This document shows positions 54,534-64,000 of a stretch of 64,000 bases of DNA, piece by piece. The stretch comes from Thermococcus sp. 2319x1. Its GTDB lineage: Archaea; Methanobacteriota_B; Thermococci; Thermococcales; Thermococcaceae. The notes below the pieces were generated by a model. It made no database searches and had not been told where the DNA came from. It worked only from the letters and a program-made list of their open reading frames with translations. Within the stretch, counting starts at the first letter, position 1; each line of letters begins with the position of its first letter. The translations under genes and the position numbers were made by a program. Where the stretch lies: contig NZ_CP012200.1 in assembly GCF_001484685.1 (NCBI RefSeq), positions 1,048,321 through 1,112,320 on the forward strand. The letters are read 5' to 3'.

Positions 54534-55736
54534 ATGGAAAGGCAGAGTACACTTAAAGTTTATTCACCTCCCTCTTATGAAGTCTACGGTTTGGCAAAAA
54601 ACCCTTTTGAGCAGTTGGCAAGTGAGGGCATAGAGGACGTGGAGAGCATACACGTTTATCAGGAAGTGGACATGAGGCTTTCAATGATAATTTCGGAAGT
54701 TATTGGGAACAAGAGCTCAATAGCCTTCTCCCTGATCGGCCCCCTTGGGATGGGAAAAACGCAGAGGCTTAAAAGCATTCATAAAGCGATATCAGAACAA
54801 GGCGGAAAGTCAATCTACATTAAAGTTGACACAAACGACATTCTAAAACTCACAGGGGATATGTTTAACGGTCTGAAGCCCCCGAAGACAAGAACCAACA
54901 TCTTTTTTGAGAACCTCTCAAAGAAGCTCGGCTTTATAGACAGGCTTGAAAAGATGCTCTCCTCAACGAAGGAGTACAAGTCCAGAGATATTGCGGAAAT
55001 GCTCACAAAGGAACTTAGCAAATATCCCTATTCTGCCCTCCTTCTTGACGAGCTGGAAAACATGCAAACGGCAAGTGAGGAGAGTAAGATTCTATTTTTT
55101 GAGATGCTCAGGCATTTTATAAGCAACATGCCTCCGGGATGCATATTTGGATTTGCGTGCGTGCCGGAAGCGTACGAGGAGTACTCCAAAATTTTCCCGG
55201 CGTTCTTTATGAGGCTTCACTATGAATTCAAGCTTAGGCCCATGAGCCTTGAAGAAACCTTTGAACTTGTCAAAAAGAGACTCAACAAGGTTAGAATAAG
55301 AGACACAGACGATCCGATATATCCCTTTACAGAGGATGCCATAAGGTTAATCCATGAGCTTGCGAAGGGCAATCCAAGGCAAATTTTAAGACTCCTGCAC
55401 TACGTTTTAAGCGAAGCCAGCAAGCATAAATTTGATCCGATAGATGATTACGTTGTTACCACAATTCTGGAAGAGCCCAAGAGTCTGGAGGAATACCTAA
55501 CAAGGATTCCCAAAGAGTACAGAGACCTCGTGGAGGTTGTAGTGTACAAGTTCAATGGTGGGCCGGTGAGCTATATTCAGGTTGCAAAAGAGGTCAAAAA
55601 ACCAGGGGTTCAGGTCTATGAGCATCTTGAGGAGCTCATACGGCTTGGATTCTTAGTGGGAGATCCAAAGGGCAACTATAAAGTACCAGAATATGTTAGA
55701 AAGTTCCTAGAAGGGCAGAAGGAGGGTAAGGAGTGA
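54534..55736 (+). CDS. AAA-type ATPase with C-terminal winged helix (ORC/Cdc6-like)
   Basis: The 400-residue protein has Walker A SLIGPLGMGKTQRL, Walker B SALLLDELENMQ, and a GNPRQILRLLHYVLSEA sensor-2 region like Orc1/Cdc6 and related STAND ATPases. A winged helix follows (VSYIQVAKEVKKPGVQVYEH). It could be a replication-initiator relative or another AAA regulator; no origin-like repeats are seen beside it. A TATA element (CTTATATATTCC) near 54491-54502 and GGTGGG precede ATG 54534. Confidence 0.78.
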   Translation: MERQSTLKVYSPPSYEVYGLAKNPFEQLASEGIEDVESIHVYQEVDMRLSMIISEVIGNKSSIAFSLIGPLGMGKTQRLKSIHKAISEQGGKSIYIKVDTNDILKLTGDMFNGLKPPKTRTNIFFENLSKKLGFIDRLEKMLSSTKEYKSRDIAEMLTKELSKYPYSALLLDELENMQTASEESKILFFEMLRHFISNMPPGCIFGFACVPEAYEEYSKIFPAFFMRLHYEFKLRPMSLEETFELVKKRLNKVRIRDTDDPIYPFTEDAIRLIHELAKGNPRQILRLLHYVLSEASKHKFDPIDDYVVTTILEEPKSLEEYLTRIPKEYRDLVEVVVYKFNGGPVSYIQVAKEVKKPGVQVYEHLEELIRLGFLVGDPKGNYKVPEYVRKFLEGQKEGKE

Positions 55737-56263
55737 ACTACGAAGGGCACGTGCTTAGCGGTATCTTAACCTATCCTCTTGCTGTCCTCCTTGCATCTTT
55801 TTTGAAGTACTATGCAAACCTCCCCTTTGAGCTAACTACCATCTCTATGATAGTGGGATATGGGGTTTACGTTTTAGGCTCTGACCTGCCCGACCTTGAT
55901 CACCCGGAAGCGCTTATACACAGAGGAGTGAAGCCAATAGTTGCCGTAATCGTCGGTGGTGCGGTTTTTGTTAAAGGGAGAAACCTTGTGTCAGTTGGAA
56001 ACGAAGTAGGTGATCCAGCCCTTGGGTGGCTTATAGCCTGTTTGCTTGCCTTTGGCTCTTGGTATGCCTTTTCAGCCCTAATGCCAAAGCATAGGGGGAT
56101 TGTTCATTCTCTGGCATTTGCACTTCTATATGGAGCCGTGATTTTTGCCTCCTTTGAGTACGGCCTTGGATTTAAATTTGGAGAAGCGTTGTTTATTGCC
56201 TTTGCTGCCTTTTTGGGGTATTCTCTCCATCTAATAATTGATAGGGAGATAAAGCTGATTTAG
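55733..56263 (+). CDS. DUF457-type membrane-bound metal-dependent hydrolase
   Basis: The 176-residue membrane protein shows the histidine/aspartate pattern of the YdjM/DUF457 family: EGHVLSGILT, SDLPDLDHPEALIHRG, KHRGIVHSLAFALL and YSLHLIIDREI. It has about four to five helices. The GTG at 55733 overlaps the AAA gene by four bases, so they are co-translated. A link between the two proteins is likely but unknown. Confidence 0.8.
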   Translation: MNYEGHVLSGILTYPLAVLLASFLKYYANLPFELTTISMIVGYGVYVLGSDLPDLDHPEALIHRGVKPIVAVIVGGAVFVKGRNLVSVGNEVGDPALGWLIACLLAFGSWYAFSALMPKHRGIVHSLAFALLYGAVIFASFEYGLGFKFGEALFIAFAAFLGYSLHLIIDREIKLI

Positions 56264-56331
56264 TTCTCAAATCTGTTCCACAATGTTTTTAAATATTCAA
56301 CCAAAAGTTGCAAACCGGAGGTGAGGGAAAG

Positions 56332-57324
56332 ATGTTCAGCTTAGGGGGACTTTCACAGACAGTTGATGAAACAAAAACGTGGGATGTTCTGATAATAGGA
56401 GCGGGCCCAGCAGGTTTCACTGCGGCAATATATGCGGCACGCTATGGGCTGGAGACCCTTATAATCTCAAAGGACATAGGTGGAAACGTTGCCCTTACAG
56501 ACCTCATTGAAAATTACCCCGGATTTCCCGATGGGATAAGCGGTGCAGAGCTTGCCAGCAGAATGCATGAGCAAGTAAAAAAGCTTGGAGTGCCGATAAT
56601 TTTTGATGAAGTTGAGAGAATAGACCCCGCTGAGTGTACCTATTATGAAGGCCCATGCAAGTTCCATGTAAAGACAAAAAATGGGAAGATTTACAAGGCT
56701 AGAACCGTTATAATAGCCGTTGGAGCGGAGCCTAGGAAGCTTAGAGTTCCCGGAGAGGATAAATTCTATGGACGGGGAGTTAGTTACTGTGCAACATGTG
56801 ACGGGCCTTTATTCAAGGGGAAAGATGTGATAGTTGTTGGAGGAGGGAATACAGCGCTACAGGAGGCTTTGTATCTGAAGGAGATAGGGGTTAACGTTAC
56901 CCTTGTTCACAGAAGGGAGCAGTTTAGAGCGGATAAGATACTTCAGGACAGGTTCAAGAAGGCCGGGATTCCAGCAATTTTAAACACGGTTGTGGTTGAG
57001 ATAAAGGGCAATCAAAAGGTCGAAAGTGTAGTGCTGAAAAATGTAAAAACCGGTGAAGTATTTGAAAAGAAGGTCGATGGCGTGTTTGTTTTCATAGGCT
57101 ACGAGCCTAAGACGGATTTCGTTAAGCACCTCGGCATTACCGATGAACAAGGCTACATTCCCGTTGACATGCACATGAGAACAAAAGTAAAGGGACTCTT
57201 TGCCGCTGGGGACATAACAAACGTCTTTAAGCAGATAGCAGTGGCCGTTGGGCAGGGGGCTATAGCGGCTAACTCAGCAAAGGAGCTTTTGGAAGAGTGG
57301 AAAACTCAAGTGAATGAAGAGTGA
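56332..57324 (+). CDS. trxB: Thioredoxin reductase
   Basis: The 330-residue FAD enzyme uses NAD(P)H to reduce thioredoxin- or glutaredoxin-like proteins. The FAD site is VLIIGAGPAGFTAAIYAARYG, quoted here in part as IIGAGPAGFTAAIYAA. The redox site is YCATCDGPLF, the NAD(P)H site VVGGGNTALQEALYL and the C-terminal FAD site LFAAGDITNVFKQIAVAVGQG. GGAGGTGAG is six bases before the ATG at 56332. Confidence 0.94.
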   Translation: MFSLGGLSQTVDETKTWDVLIIGAGPAGFTAAIYAARYGLETLIISKDIGGNVALTDLIENYPGFPDGISGAELASRMHEQVKKLGVPIIFDEVERIDPAECTYYEGPCKFHVKTKNGKIYKARTVIIAVGAEPRKLRVPGEDKFYGRGVSYCATCDGPLFKGKDVIVVGGGNTALQEALYLKEIGVNVTLVHRREQFRADKILQDRFKKAGIPAILNTVVVEIKGNQKVESVVLKNVKTGEVFEKKVDGVFVFIGYEPKTDFVKHLGITDEQGYIPVDMHMRTKVKGLFAAGDITNVFKQIAVAVGQGAIAANSAKELLEEWKTQVNEE

Positions 57325-57474
57325 TTCTCCACTAAACCTTTTTTACAAACTTTTTTACTGGCTTTATTGTATAACTAATGCTTAATTCCAATTATTTTCG
57401 AAACTTTTTCGAGCAAAAACAAGTTTTGATGAGCATAAAATTATATAGATGTGAAATATCCAATACATCGGTGA

Positions 57475-58824
<1,350 letters not shown>

Positions 58825-58933
58825 TTCCTTTTCTATTCTATTTTTGTCCTTCTGGGCCTGTTAAGGATAAGGTTTTTTTAAGGTCAAATTTCAAGGTAAA
58901 ACTTGAAAAATAAATAAGGTGGGAGGGACAACA

Positions 58934-59536
58934 ATGGCCACGGAAGCACTTGCACCTTACGGTAAGTGGGTGTTAACGGCCGTTGCCGTTCTTTACTTTG
59001 TTTACCTCTTCGTGCTCAAGAAGAAAGTCTTTGAAGTCGCGGTTGGGGTAGCTTTATCCGGCATAATGGCGGCTTTAGTGGCTGTGGTAACGATGCTAAT
59101 CCAAGTTCCAACGCCCTTAACGAAAGGATACATCAACGTTGGGGACAGCATGGTAATGCTTGTGGCAGTTCTCTTTGGCCCCACAATAGGGGCATTCGCC
59201 GGGGGATTTGGTTCCGCGATGGCAGATTTAATTACCGGCTACGCACACTGGGCACCTTTCACTTTGGTTATAAAAGGAGTAGAGGGATTCGTTGTTGGAT
59301 ACCTAACTTCAAAGAAAGACGACTTTACAACAATCCTCTTAGCTACAATCCTTGGTGGAGCCCTGATGGTTCTAGGATACTTCTTCGTTGAGGTCTACTT
59401 TTACGGATGGGGAGGGGCCATAGCAATGGTTCCGGGGAATACCCTCCAAGCTGTCACCGGAATTGTTGTAGGCGGTGGAGTGGGGCATGTGATAAAAAGA
59501 AGGGTCAAGGACATGCTTGTATCACTTCAGATTTAG
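58934..59536 (+). CDS. ECF transporter S component (vitamin/substrate-binding)
   Basis: The 200-residue protein has about six hydrophobic segments and the ECF substrate-binding pattern: VPTPLTKGYINVGDSMVMLV, FGPTIGAFAGGFGSAMADLITGYA and NTLQAVTGIVVGGGVGHVI (quoted in part). It would bind a vitamin or similar molecule and pair with an EcfAAT module elsewhere. The GGAGGG site is close to the ATG at 58934. The substrate is not evident. Confidence 0.82.
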   Translation: MATEALAPYGKWVLTAVAVLYFVYLFVLKKKVFEVAVGVALSGIMAALVAVVTMLIQVPTPLTKGYINVGDSMVMLVAVLFGPTIGAFAGGFGSAMADLITGYAHWAPFTLVIKGVEGFVVGYLTSKKDDFTTILLATILGGALMVLGYFFVEVYFYGWGGAIAMVPGNTLQAVTGIVVGGGVGHVIKRRVKDMLVSLQI

Positions 59537-59820
59537 AGTTCTCCAATTTCCCTTATCTCTTCCCACATCTCCCTTTCTTTCCTTAAGGGCTCGAGCGATA
59601 TTCTGCGTGAGGCTTTTCGGAGATGCCCGAGGAATCTTGGGTCGGCAATTATTGCGTCGCAATTAAGCTCTTTTATTACATAAACATTCAATCCAAGAGC
59701 TTCCAATTCTTTTGCGGCTTTTTCAGCAAACTTCGGGCCCACAAATGCAACTTTTGGTTCAAACCCATCTTCTCGAATCTCTTTTATTACAGTCCTTAAG
59801 AGCTCCAAGGTTTCACTCAT
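59533..59820 (-). CDS. Short A-domain-like protein (possible family 4 encapsulin) next to deoC
   Basis: The 95-residue protein has a long first helix ([17 protein letters not shown]), then [37 protein letters not shown] and [14 protein letters not shown]. This pattern closely resembles, from memory, P. furiosus PF0899-type proteins described as the isolated A-domain of HK97-fold encapsulins. It overlaps the end of deoC by 8 bases with an internal GGAAGGGG site. Family 4 encapsulins have been reported beside deoC in hyperthermophiles. The assignment is an inference. Confidence 0.6.
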   Translation of the reverse strand: MSETLELLRTVIKEIREDGFEPKVAFVGPKFAEKAAKELEALGLNVYVIKELNCDAIIADPRFLGHLRKASRRISLEPLRKEREMWEEIREIGEL

Positions 59821-60472
59821 TTTTAGCCCCTTCCACGATTTTCACACCGCTCGATGTGCCTATTCTGTTAGCCCCAGCCTCTATCATTGCCAAAGCCTGC
59901 TCGTAGGTTCTTACCCCTCCAGCGGCTTTCACTCCAAGCTTATCCCCAACAACCCTGCGCATTAACTTGACATCTTCAACAGTTGCTCCTCCAGTTCCAA
60001 ATCCCGTTGAGGTTTTGACGAAATCAGCCCCAGCCTCCATGGCGAGCTTACATGCTATCTCTTTTTCTTCGTCAGTGAGGTAGCAAGTTTCAATTATGAC
60101 CTTCACTATCGCCCCCTTTTCGTGGGCAACCTTTACAACCTCTGCTATGTCATTTTTAACGTACTCGTAATCCTTATCCTTCAATGCACCGATGTTAATG
60201 ACCATATCAAGCTCATCTGCCCCATCCTCAAGGGCTTTCTTTGCCTCAAAAACCTTCACTTCCGTCGGCGTTGCCCCAAGAGGAAATCCAATCACACTTG
60301 CAACCTTAATCTCTGTACCCTTAAGCTGTTCCTTTGCAAGCTTTACCCTGTATGGATTTACACAGACGGCATAGAAGCCGTATCTCTTTGCCTCCTCACA
60401 GAGCTTTATTATGTCCTCCCTGGTGGCGTAGGGCTTTAAGTTTGTGTGGTCTATGTACTTGGCAATATCCAT
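59813..60472 (-). CDS. deoC: Deoxyribose-phosphate aldolase
   Basis: The 219-residue TIM-barrel enzyme cleaves 2-deoxyribose 5-phosphate to acetaldehyde and glyceraldehyde 3-phosphate. [16 protein letters not shown] opens the protein, the Schiff-base lysine is in [16 protein letters not shown], and [15 protein letters not shown] and [14 protein letters not shown] close it. The ATG at 60472 follows GAGGTGGAGGAT; a longer frame to 60526 is not conserved. Confidence 0.95.
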   Translation of the reverse strand: MDIAKYIDHTNLKPYATREDIIKLCEEAKRYGFYAVCVNPYRVKLAKEQLKGTEIKVASVIGFPLGATPTEVKVFEAKKALEDGADELDMVINIGALKDKDYEYVKNDIAEVVKVAHEKGAIVKVIIETCYLTDEEKEIACKLAMEAGADFVKTSTGFGTGGATVEDVKLMRRVVGDKLGVKAAGGVRTYEQALAMIEAGANRIGTSSGVKIVEGAKNE

Positions 60473-60568
60473 ATCCTCCACCTCACCCCTGATTAGGTCT
60501 GGGTTGTATTTTAGGGTTTCACCCAAAGGTTTAAAAATTAGTTCTTGAAATACCTTCCGGGAGGCACA

Positions 60569-61495
60569 ATGGCGGCAGAGTATATTGTAACCTTTGGAGC
60601 CTTTGCCCTGGGACTGCTAATGCTGGTCAAGGGAAGCGACATATTTGTGGAAGCGGCTACAAGGGTTGCAAAGGGATTTGGAGTTAGCGAGTTCATAATC
60701 GCTTTGGTATTGGCCAGCATCGCCACAACTCTGCCGGAGGTCACGACTTCCGCGATAGCTGCGTATCAAGGGCTCAGCGACATAGCCCTCGGAAACGCCA
60801 TAGGGAGTGCCTTAGCAAACATAGCCCTTATTTTGGGACTCTCTGCTCTCATCATGCCCCTCGATGTTGATGAAATAGCCTGGAAGAACGCCCTTTTTAT
60901 GATTGGTGTGACATTTTACGCGTGGATTTTGATGAGGGATCTCGTAATTTCCAGGATTGAGGGGTTAACGCTGATCCTGATATATCTGGGATTCCTCTAT
61001 TACCTATATAAGAAGCATGTGACGCTGGAAGAAGTTAAAGAGGGCAGAGGAAATCCCAAGAGAGATGTTGTAATTTTGTTTGCAAGCGGACTTGTGGTTG
61101 TTTTCGGGGCTAGGCTTGTTGTTGAAAGCGCTGTAAAAATAGCGACAGCCCTTGGAATTCCAGAAGTGGTCATAGGTCTTACGTTGGTCTCAGTTGGCAC
61201 CTCCCTTCCGGAGATGGCAAACTCGTTAACCGCCACACTGAAAAAAATCCCCAATATAAGTGTTGGCAACATTGTTGGAGCGAACATACTGGACATCCTG
61301 ATGGTCATTGGCATCGCGGCTTTAATAAGGCCGATAAAAGTGGATTACAGCATATATTCCTTCACAACCCCTCTAACGTTGTTTGTAATGGTAGTACTGA
61401 CAGTATCTCTAAAGCTGAACAACAGGGTTGGAAGGAAAACAAGCGTAGTCCTCTTAGCTTTGTATGCTTATTTCCTCTACGCTAATTTTACATAA
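60569..61495 (+). CDS. Sodium/calcium (cation) exchanger, CaCA family
   Basis: The 308-residue antiporter has ten or so helices and the two alpha repeats: [17 protein letters not shown] with [20 protein letters not shown], and [18 protein letters not shown] with [22 protein letters not shown] is four bases before the ATG at 60569. A TATA element (GGTTTAAAAATT) at 60529-60540 fits the start. The cation cannot be named for certain. Confidence 0.92.
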   Translation: MAAEYIVTFGAFALGLLMLVKGSDIFVEAATRVAKGFGVSEFIIALVLASIATTLPEVTTSAIAAYQGLSDIALGNAIGSALANIALILGLSALIMPLDVDEIAWKNALFMIGVTFYAWILMRDLVISRIEGLTLILIYLGFLYYLYKKHVTLEEVKEGRGNPKRDVVILFASGLVVVFGARLVVESAVKIATALGIPEVVIGLTLVSVGTSLPEMANSLTATLKKIPNISVGNIVGANILDILMVIGIAALIRPIKVDYSIYSFTTPLTLFVMVVLTVSLKLNNRVGRKTSVVLLALYAYFLYANFT

Positions 61496-62324
61496 CGCAG
61501 CATTCGTAAATAATCTCCACTTCCCTTATCGTTTTTGCCCACTCAATGACCTTTCTCGGGGGGTTTGTTATTCTGTCAACTCCCTCCTCTATGGCCCCTT
61601 TGTCAAACTCCAGCCTCCATTTCCCGAGGGGTCTCATGCATCCAATGCTCAGCTCTCCATCGAACCTTTCTCTGGCGTATTTAACAACCTTTAGGCTCTC
61701 CTCCACGGAAGGAGCTTTTATGTTCTCCATCTCCGTTCCTCTTGTGGGGATAAGCACGTCAAGAACCAAAACCTCAATCGGATACTCCCTGAGCATATCA
61801 ATTGCTTTGTACTCCCACCAAATCCTTCCAAAGTCCAGACCTATGGTTATATGCGGCGCAACCTTGATCCCGTTTGACGTGAGAAGATCTATTATCTCGA
61901 GGTAATCTCTAACGCCCTTTTCTATTTTATAAACCCTCCTAATAACATCGTCATCCCCAACAAAGTCGAGAGAAACTGCGTCCACATGCCTTACCCACTC
62001 TAAGTCTTTATCGTCTATAAACCCAACATGGGCGTTAAGCTTTAGCTTCGTTTCTTTCTTTATGCGCTCTATCTCTGAAGAATAAAGATCAAGTGGTACT
62101 TTCAGCCTTGAATCCATTCCACCGCTTAAAAGACATCCCTTATAGCCCTCTTTCTCAAGCGATTTACAGTATTCGACGAGGTTATGCTTCGTTACTTTCT
62201 TCATTCCCTCAAGGTAGTGTTTCCCACAGTGGGCACAGTTTAGGGTGCAGTAGTTTCCAGTAAGGGAAACAGATGGGAAAGAAATACCAGGTATGTAGAC
62301 CTTGAGCTTTTTCAAGGGGATCAC
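61488..62324 (-). CDS. Radical SAM enzyme
   Basis: The 278-residue protein has the [4Fe-4S] motif NYCTLNCAHCGKHY (C-x3-C-x2-C), a CLLSGGMDSRLKVPL glycine segment, and a TIM-barrel pattern with VSLDFVGDD and GLDFGRIWWEYKAID. The C-terminus ends in YECCVM, whose cysteines might bind an extra metal. The substrate is unknown. It converges with the cation exchanger, overlapping by 8 bases, and starts inside the small acidic protein gene upstream by an ATGA overlap. Confidence 0.85.
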   Translation of the reverse strand: MIPLKKLKVYIPGISFPSVSLTGNYCTLNCAHCGKHYLEGMKKVTKHNLVEYCKSLEKEGYKGCLLSGGMDSRLKVPLDLYSSEIERIKKETKLKLNAHVGFIDDKDLEWVRHVDAVSLDFVGDDDVIRRVYKIEKGVRDYLEIIDLLTSNGIKVAPHITIGLDFGRIWWEYKAIDMLREYPIEVLVLDVLIPTRGTEMENIKAPSVEESLKVVKYARERFDGELSIGCMRPLGKWRLEFDKGAIEEGVDRITNPPRKVIEWAKTIREVEIIYECCVM

Positions 62325-62677
62325 TCCTCGTCGACGCTTGCCTCTATTCTCTCCACATCTTCGATAATGTCTTCCTCCTCTTCTTCGAGGAGGAACTGCT
62401 CCTCAAGCTTCTCTTCAAGACTGATCTTTTTCTTTTCTTTCATGGTCAGCTTCTCCGCCTCGGCCACCATGTTTAAAAGCACCGCTGCAAGCCTAGCGGC
62501 TGTCTCAGTCCTCATCGAGGCCTTTGCCTCAACATCCTCATTATGTATTGTCATGCTTATGTTTGCCGGTCTGAAGGTTCCCTGCTGGTCTATGTATGCA
62601 TCCCAGAGGCTTAAGGCAATGTACTTATCCTTGCTCCCCATGTAAATTCGTATTGTGTATCTCGGCTTATTTACCAT
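62321..62677 (-). CDS. Conserved small protein with acidic C-terminus
   Basis: The 118-residue protein has a beta-rich part (KPRYTIRIYMGSKDKYIALS, TFRPANISMTIHNEDV) and a highly acidic end (EEQFLLEEEEEDIIEDVE). The ATG at 62677 follows GGTGA. It is the first gene of the leftward unit with the radical SAM enzyme, which overlaps it by four bases, so the pair may function together. I do not recognise the family. Confidence 0.65.
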   Translation of the reverse strand: MVNKPRYTIRIYMGSKDKYIALSLWDAYIDQQGTFRPANISMTIHNEDVEAKASMRTETAARLAAVLLNMVAEAEKLTMKEKKKISLEEKLEEQFLLEEEEEDIIEDVERIEASVDEE

Positions 62678-62758
62678 GAGCTTCACCAACTGTTGTTTGT
62701 CTCCCGTCAATAAAAGTCTTTTGAAAAAAGGTTTAAAAGTCTCATGTGAAGTGTATAA

Positions 62759-62818
62759 CACCCAATGAAGAGTTCAGCCTTACCTGAATCGTGATGAGGG
62801 AGTGACGGACTGAGGGGA
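62759..62818 (+). ncRNA. Candidate C/D-box sRNA upstream of the CDF gene
   Basis: The order is C-like ATGAAGA (62765-62771), D' CTGA (62784-62787), a 3-base gap, a perfect C' GTGATGA (62791-62797), a 12-base guide and D CTGA (62810-62813). CCC (62761-62763) and GGGG (62814-62817) can form a short terminal stem. A TATA element GTTTAAAA (62731-62738) is about 25 bases before the proposed 5' end. The C box has one mismatch. The targets are unknown. Confidence 0.62.
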
Positions 62819-62825
62819 TTTCCCA

Positions 62826-63686
62826 ATGGAAGAAGTTTACAGACCCTTAATGGTGAGCATTCTTGGGAATATCTTTTTAGCTATTCTGAAAGTTTCTGTG
62901 GGGTTCCTTTACTCCAGTTTGGCCTTGATTTCTGACGGCATACACTCTCTCTCAGATGTTGTGACAAGTGTTGTGGGCTACCTTGGGGTCAAAATCTCCT
63001 CTAAACCTGCTGATAAAACCCACCCTTTTGGCCATTCCAGATTTGAACCCCTCTTTGCCTTTTTTATAGGTATGGCGCTCTTTTTGGTGGCCTATGAGGT
63101 AGGAAGAGATGCCCTGGAGAGGATTTTCGCCGGATATACTATTGAAGTGAACTCGATTATGCTTGCCATTGTGGTGCTTTCTATTGTTTCAAAAGAGGCA
63201 ATGACTCAATACTCCCTTAGAATTGGGAGGAAACTCAACAACCAAATACTTATTGCAGACGCATATCACCACAGGAGCGATGTATTAAGCAGCATAGCCG
63301 TGTTTGTTGGCCTGCTCCTTCAAAGGTTTGGCTTTACCTACGGAGATGCCCTGGCAGGACTTATCGTGGCTCTGCTGGTAGGGAAAGTGGCGGTTGAGAT
63401 AGTCTTCAAGAACGTGAACTACCTAACGGGAACTTCTCCACCCTTTGAGCTCTGTGAAAAAATTAAAGAAACTGCCCTTGGCGTTGAAGGCGTTGTGGGT
63501 GTTCATGATTTAAGGGCACACCACGTTGGTCCAAAGTTGCATGTTGAACTGCACATAGAGGTTCCTCCCCATATAACCCTCAAAGAGGCTCACGACATAA
63601 GCGAAGAAGTTAAAAGGAGAATCGAAAAGATTGATGAAGTCGAGGTAGCGTTTGTCCATGTAGACATCAAAGGGATAACGGAGTGA
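62826..63686 (+). CDS. Cation diffusion facilitator (CDF) transporter
   Basis: The 286-residue protein has about six membrane helices with the metal sites SDGIHSLSDV (helix 2, H-x3-D) and DAYHHRSDVLSS (helix 5, H-x3-D), and a cytoplasmic C-terminal domain (HDLRAHHVGPKLHVELHIEV). It exports zinc or another divalent metal in exchange for protons. The start at 62826 lies only 13 bases after the D box of the sRNA candidate, so both may be made from one promoter. Confidence 0.92.
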   Translation: MEEVYRPLMVSILGNIFLAILKVSVGFLYSSLALISDGIHSLSDVVTSVVGYLGVKISSKPADKTHPFGHSRFEPLFAFFIGMALFLVAYEVGRDALERIFAGYTIEVNSIMLAIVVLSIVSKEAMTQYSLRIGRKLNNQILIADAYHHRSDVLSSIAVFVGLLLQRFGFTYGDALAGLIVALLVGKVAVEIVFKNVNYLTGTSPPFELCEKIKETALGVEGVVGVHDLRAHHVGPKLHVELHIEVPPHITLKEAHDISEEVKRRIEKIDEVEVAFVHVDIKGITE

Positions 63687-63691
63687 GAGGA

Positions 63692-64000
63692 ATGAAACTT
63701 GAAGAACTCCTGCAGAAGATAGTTCACCAAGAGAACGAGCTTTACAACCTCTACAAGCTTGGAGAGACTTTTGCTACCTATGGATATCCCTCCTTAATCG
63801 AACATTTCCAGTGGCTCGCAAGTGAGGAGCTAAGGCACAGGGATACAATCGAAAAATTCCTTCGCGAGGGAACACTTGAAAACACCGCAATTATAGATTA
63901 CATTGATTCTCTAAGCCTGGAGCCCTACTTCCAAGATGAGAGGGCTGAACCGCAAACCTTAACGGATCTTGTTTTAGAGGCGCTCATAAGGGAAAAACAC
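63692..64000 (+). CDS. Ferritin-like (rubrerythrin-type) protein, C-terminal part outside window
   Basis: The first 103 codons are visible. They form a four-helix-bundle pattern with metal-ligand candidates in HQENELYNLYKLGE and ASEELRHRDTIEKF (E-x2-H type). Such proteins bind a di-iron centre and act in peroxide or iron handling. The start has GAGAGG and lies 5 bases after the CDF gene, suggesting one operon. Confidence 0.75.
   Translation, partial: MKLEELLQKIVHQENELYNLYKLGETFATYGYPSLIEHFQWLASEELRHRDTIEKFLREGTLENTAIIDYIDSLSLEPYFQDERAEPQTLTDLVLEALIREKH

Noticed and set aside
54534-55736. Replication origin next to an ORC/Cdc6-like ATPase
   Set aside because: No origin recognition box repeats or long A/T-rich unwinding element were seen beside the gene, and the ATPase is only distantly like Cdc6.
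59813-60526. Longer deoC start at 60526
   Set aside because: The added 18 residues are not conserved, while GAGGTGGAGGAT sits right before the ATG at 60472.

Overview
The window is a chromosomal segment of a hyperthermophilic euryarchaeon of the order Thermococcales. Signs of this are archaeal 7S (SRP) RNA, Topo VI, aIF1A, RIO1, Hel308, archaeal RNase J, ADP-forming acetyl-CoA synthetase subunit, MptA, GH57 branching enzyme, GGTG-type ribosome binding sites and TTTATATA-type promoters. From memory, the family B DNA polymerase and the glutamate dehydrogenase are close to those of Thermococcus litoralis. The polymerase gene here is uninterrupted, whereas the T. litoralis (Vent) gene carries two inteins, so this is a relative or a different strain.

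Layout. 1-5 kb: uracil permease with uracil phosphoribosyltransferase (cut by the window edge), a cupin, a membrane-anchored SagB-like oxidoreductase and a secreted Lon-like (S16) protease. 5-8 kb: a USP / ArsB-NhaD transporter / USP cassette, a broken HTH regulator and tRNA-Thr. 8-13 kb: prenyl diphosphate synthase with RNase J, then a decayed peptide ABC transporter (fused permease remnant, intact dppD and dppF). 13-20 kb: Hel308, a UPF0200 kinase, PolB and a NOL1/Sun RNA methyltransferase. 20-25 kb: two insertion-sequence remnants, tRNA-Lys, AMMECR1, DUF4139 and acdB. 25-33 kb: mptA, then a long leftward translation/topoisomerase cluster (aIF1A, RIO1, KH protein, Top6B, Top6A and three conserved uncharacterized genes).

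34-41.6 kb is the most notable accessory region. A small ABC-transporter operon has been split by a 4,885-bp element (35556-40440) with 52-bp imperfect inverted repeats starting GGTTCTGTTG and an exact 8-bp target duplication (CATGGAGT), as expected for IS6-family transposition. Its cargo is an AbrB-like regulator, a fused nuclease-methyltransferase restriction subunit, a two-TRD specificity subunit and a protein with an RNxxxH HEPN-type motif. It looks like a compact mobile defence island. Removing the element in silico restores the C-terminus of the permease and an ATGA overlap with the next gene, apart from a one-base frameshift in a C tract.

41.8-51.3 kb: gdhA, a candidate C/D-box sRNA, an NSS-family sodium symporter with its small MetS-like subunit, a PII-like protein, GH57 branching enzyme, an ACT regulator, acylphosphatase, CutA, DUF99 and SRP RNA. 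51.5-53.2 kb is a decayed stretch: a secreted-protein gene with its signal peptide out of frame, a small membrane ORF and a doubly deleted pyrD pseudogene. 53.2-64 kb: queC, THUMP protein, AAA ATPase, DUF457, thioredoxin reductase, a class III aminotransferase/racemase, ECF S-component, deoC overlapping a short protein resembling family 4 (A-domain) encapsulins, a cation exchanger, radical SAM enzyme, a second C/D-box sRNA candidate, a CDF transporter and a ferritin-like protein cut by the right edge.

Start codons were chosen by ribosome binding site, TATA-box distance and family length. Family names rest on motif recognition and memory, without database searches.
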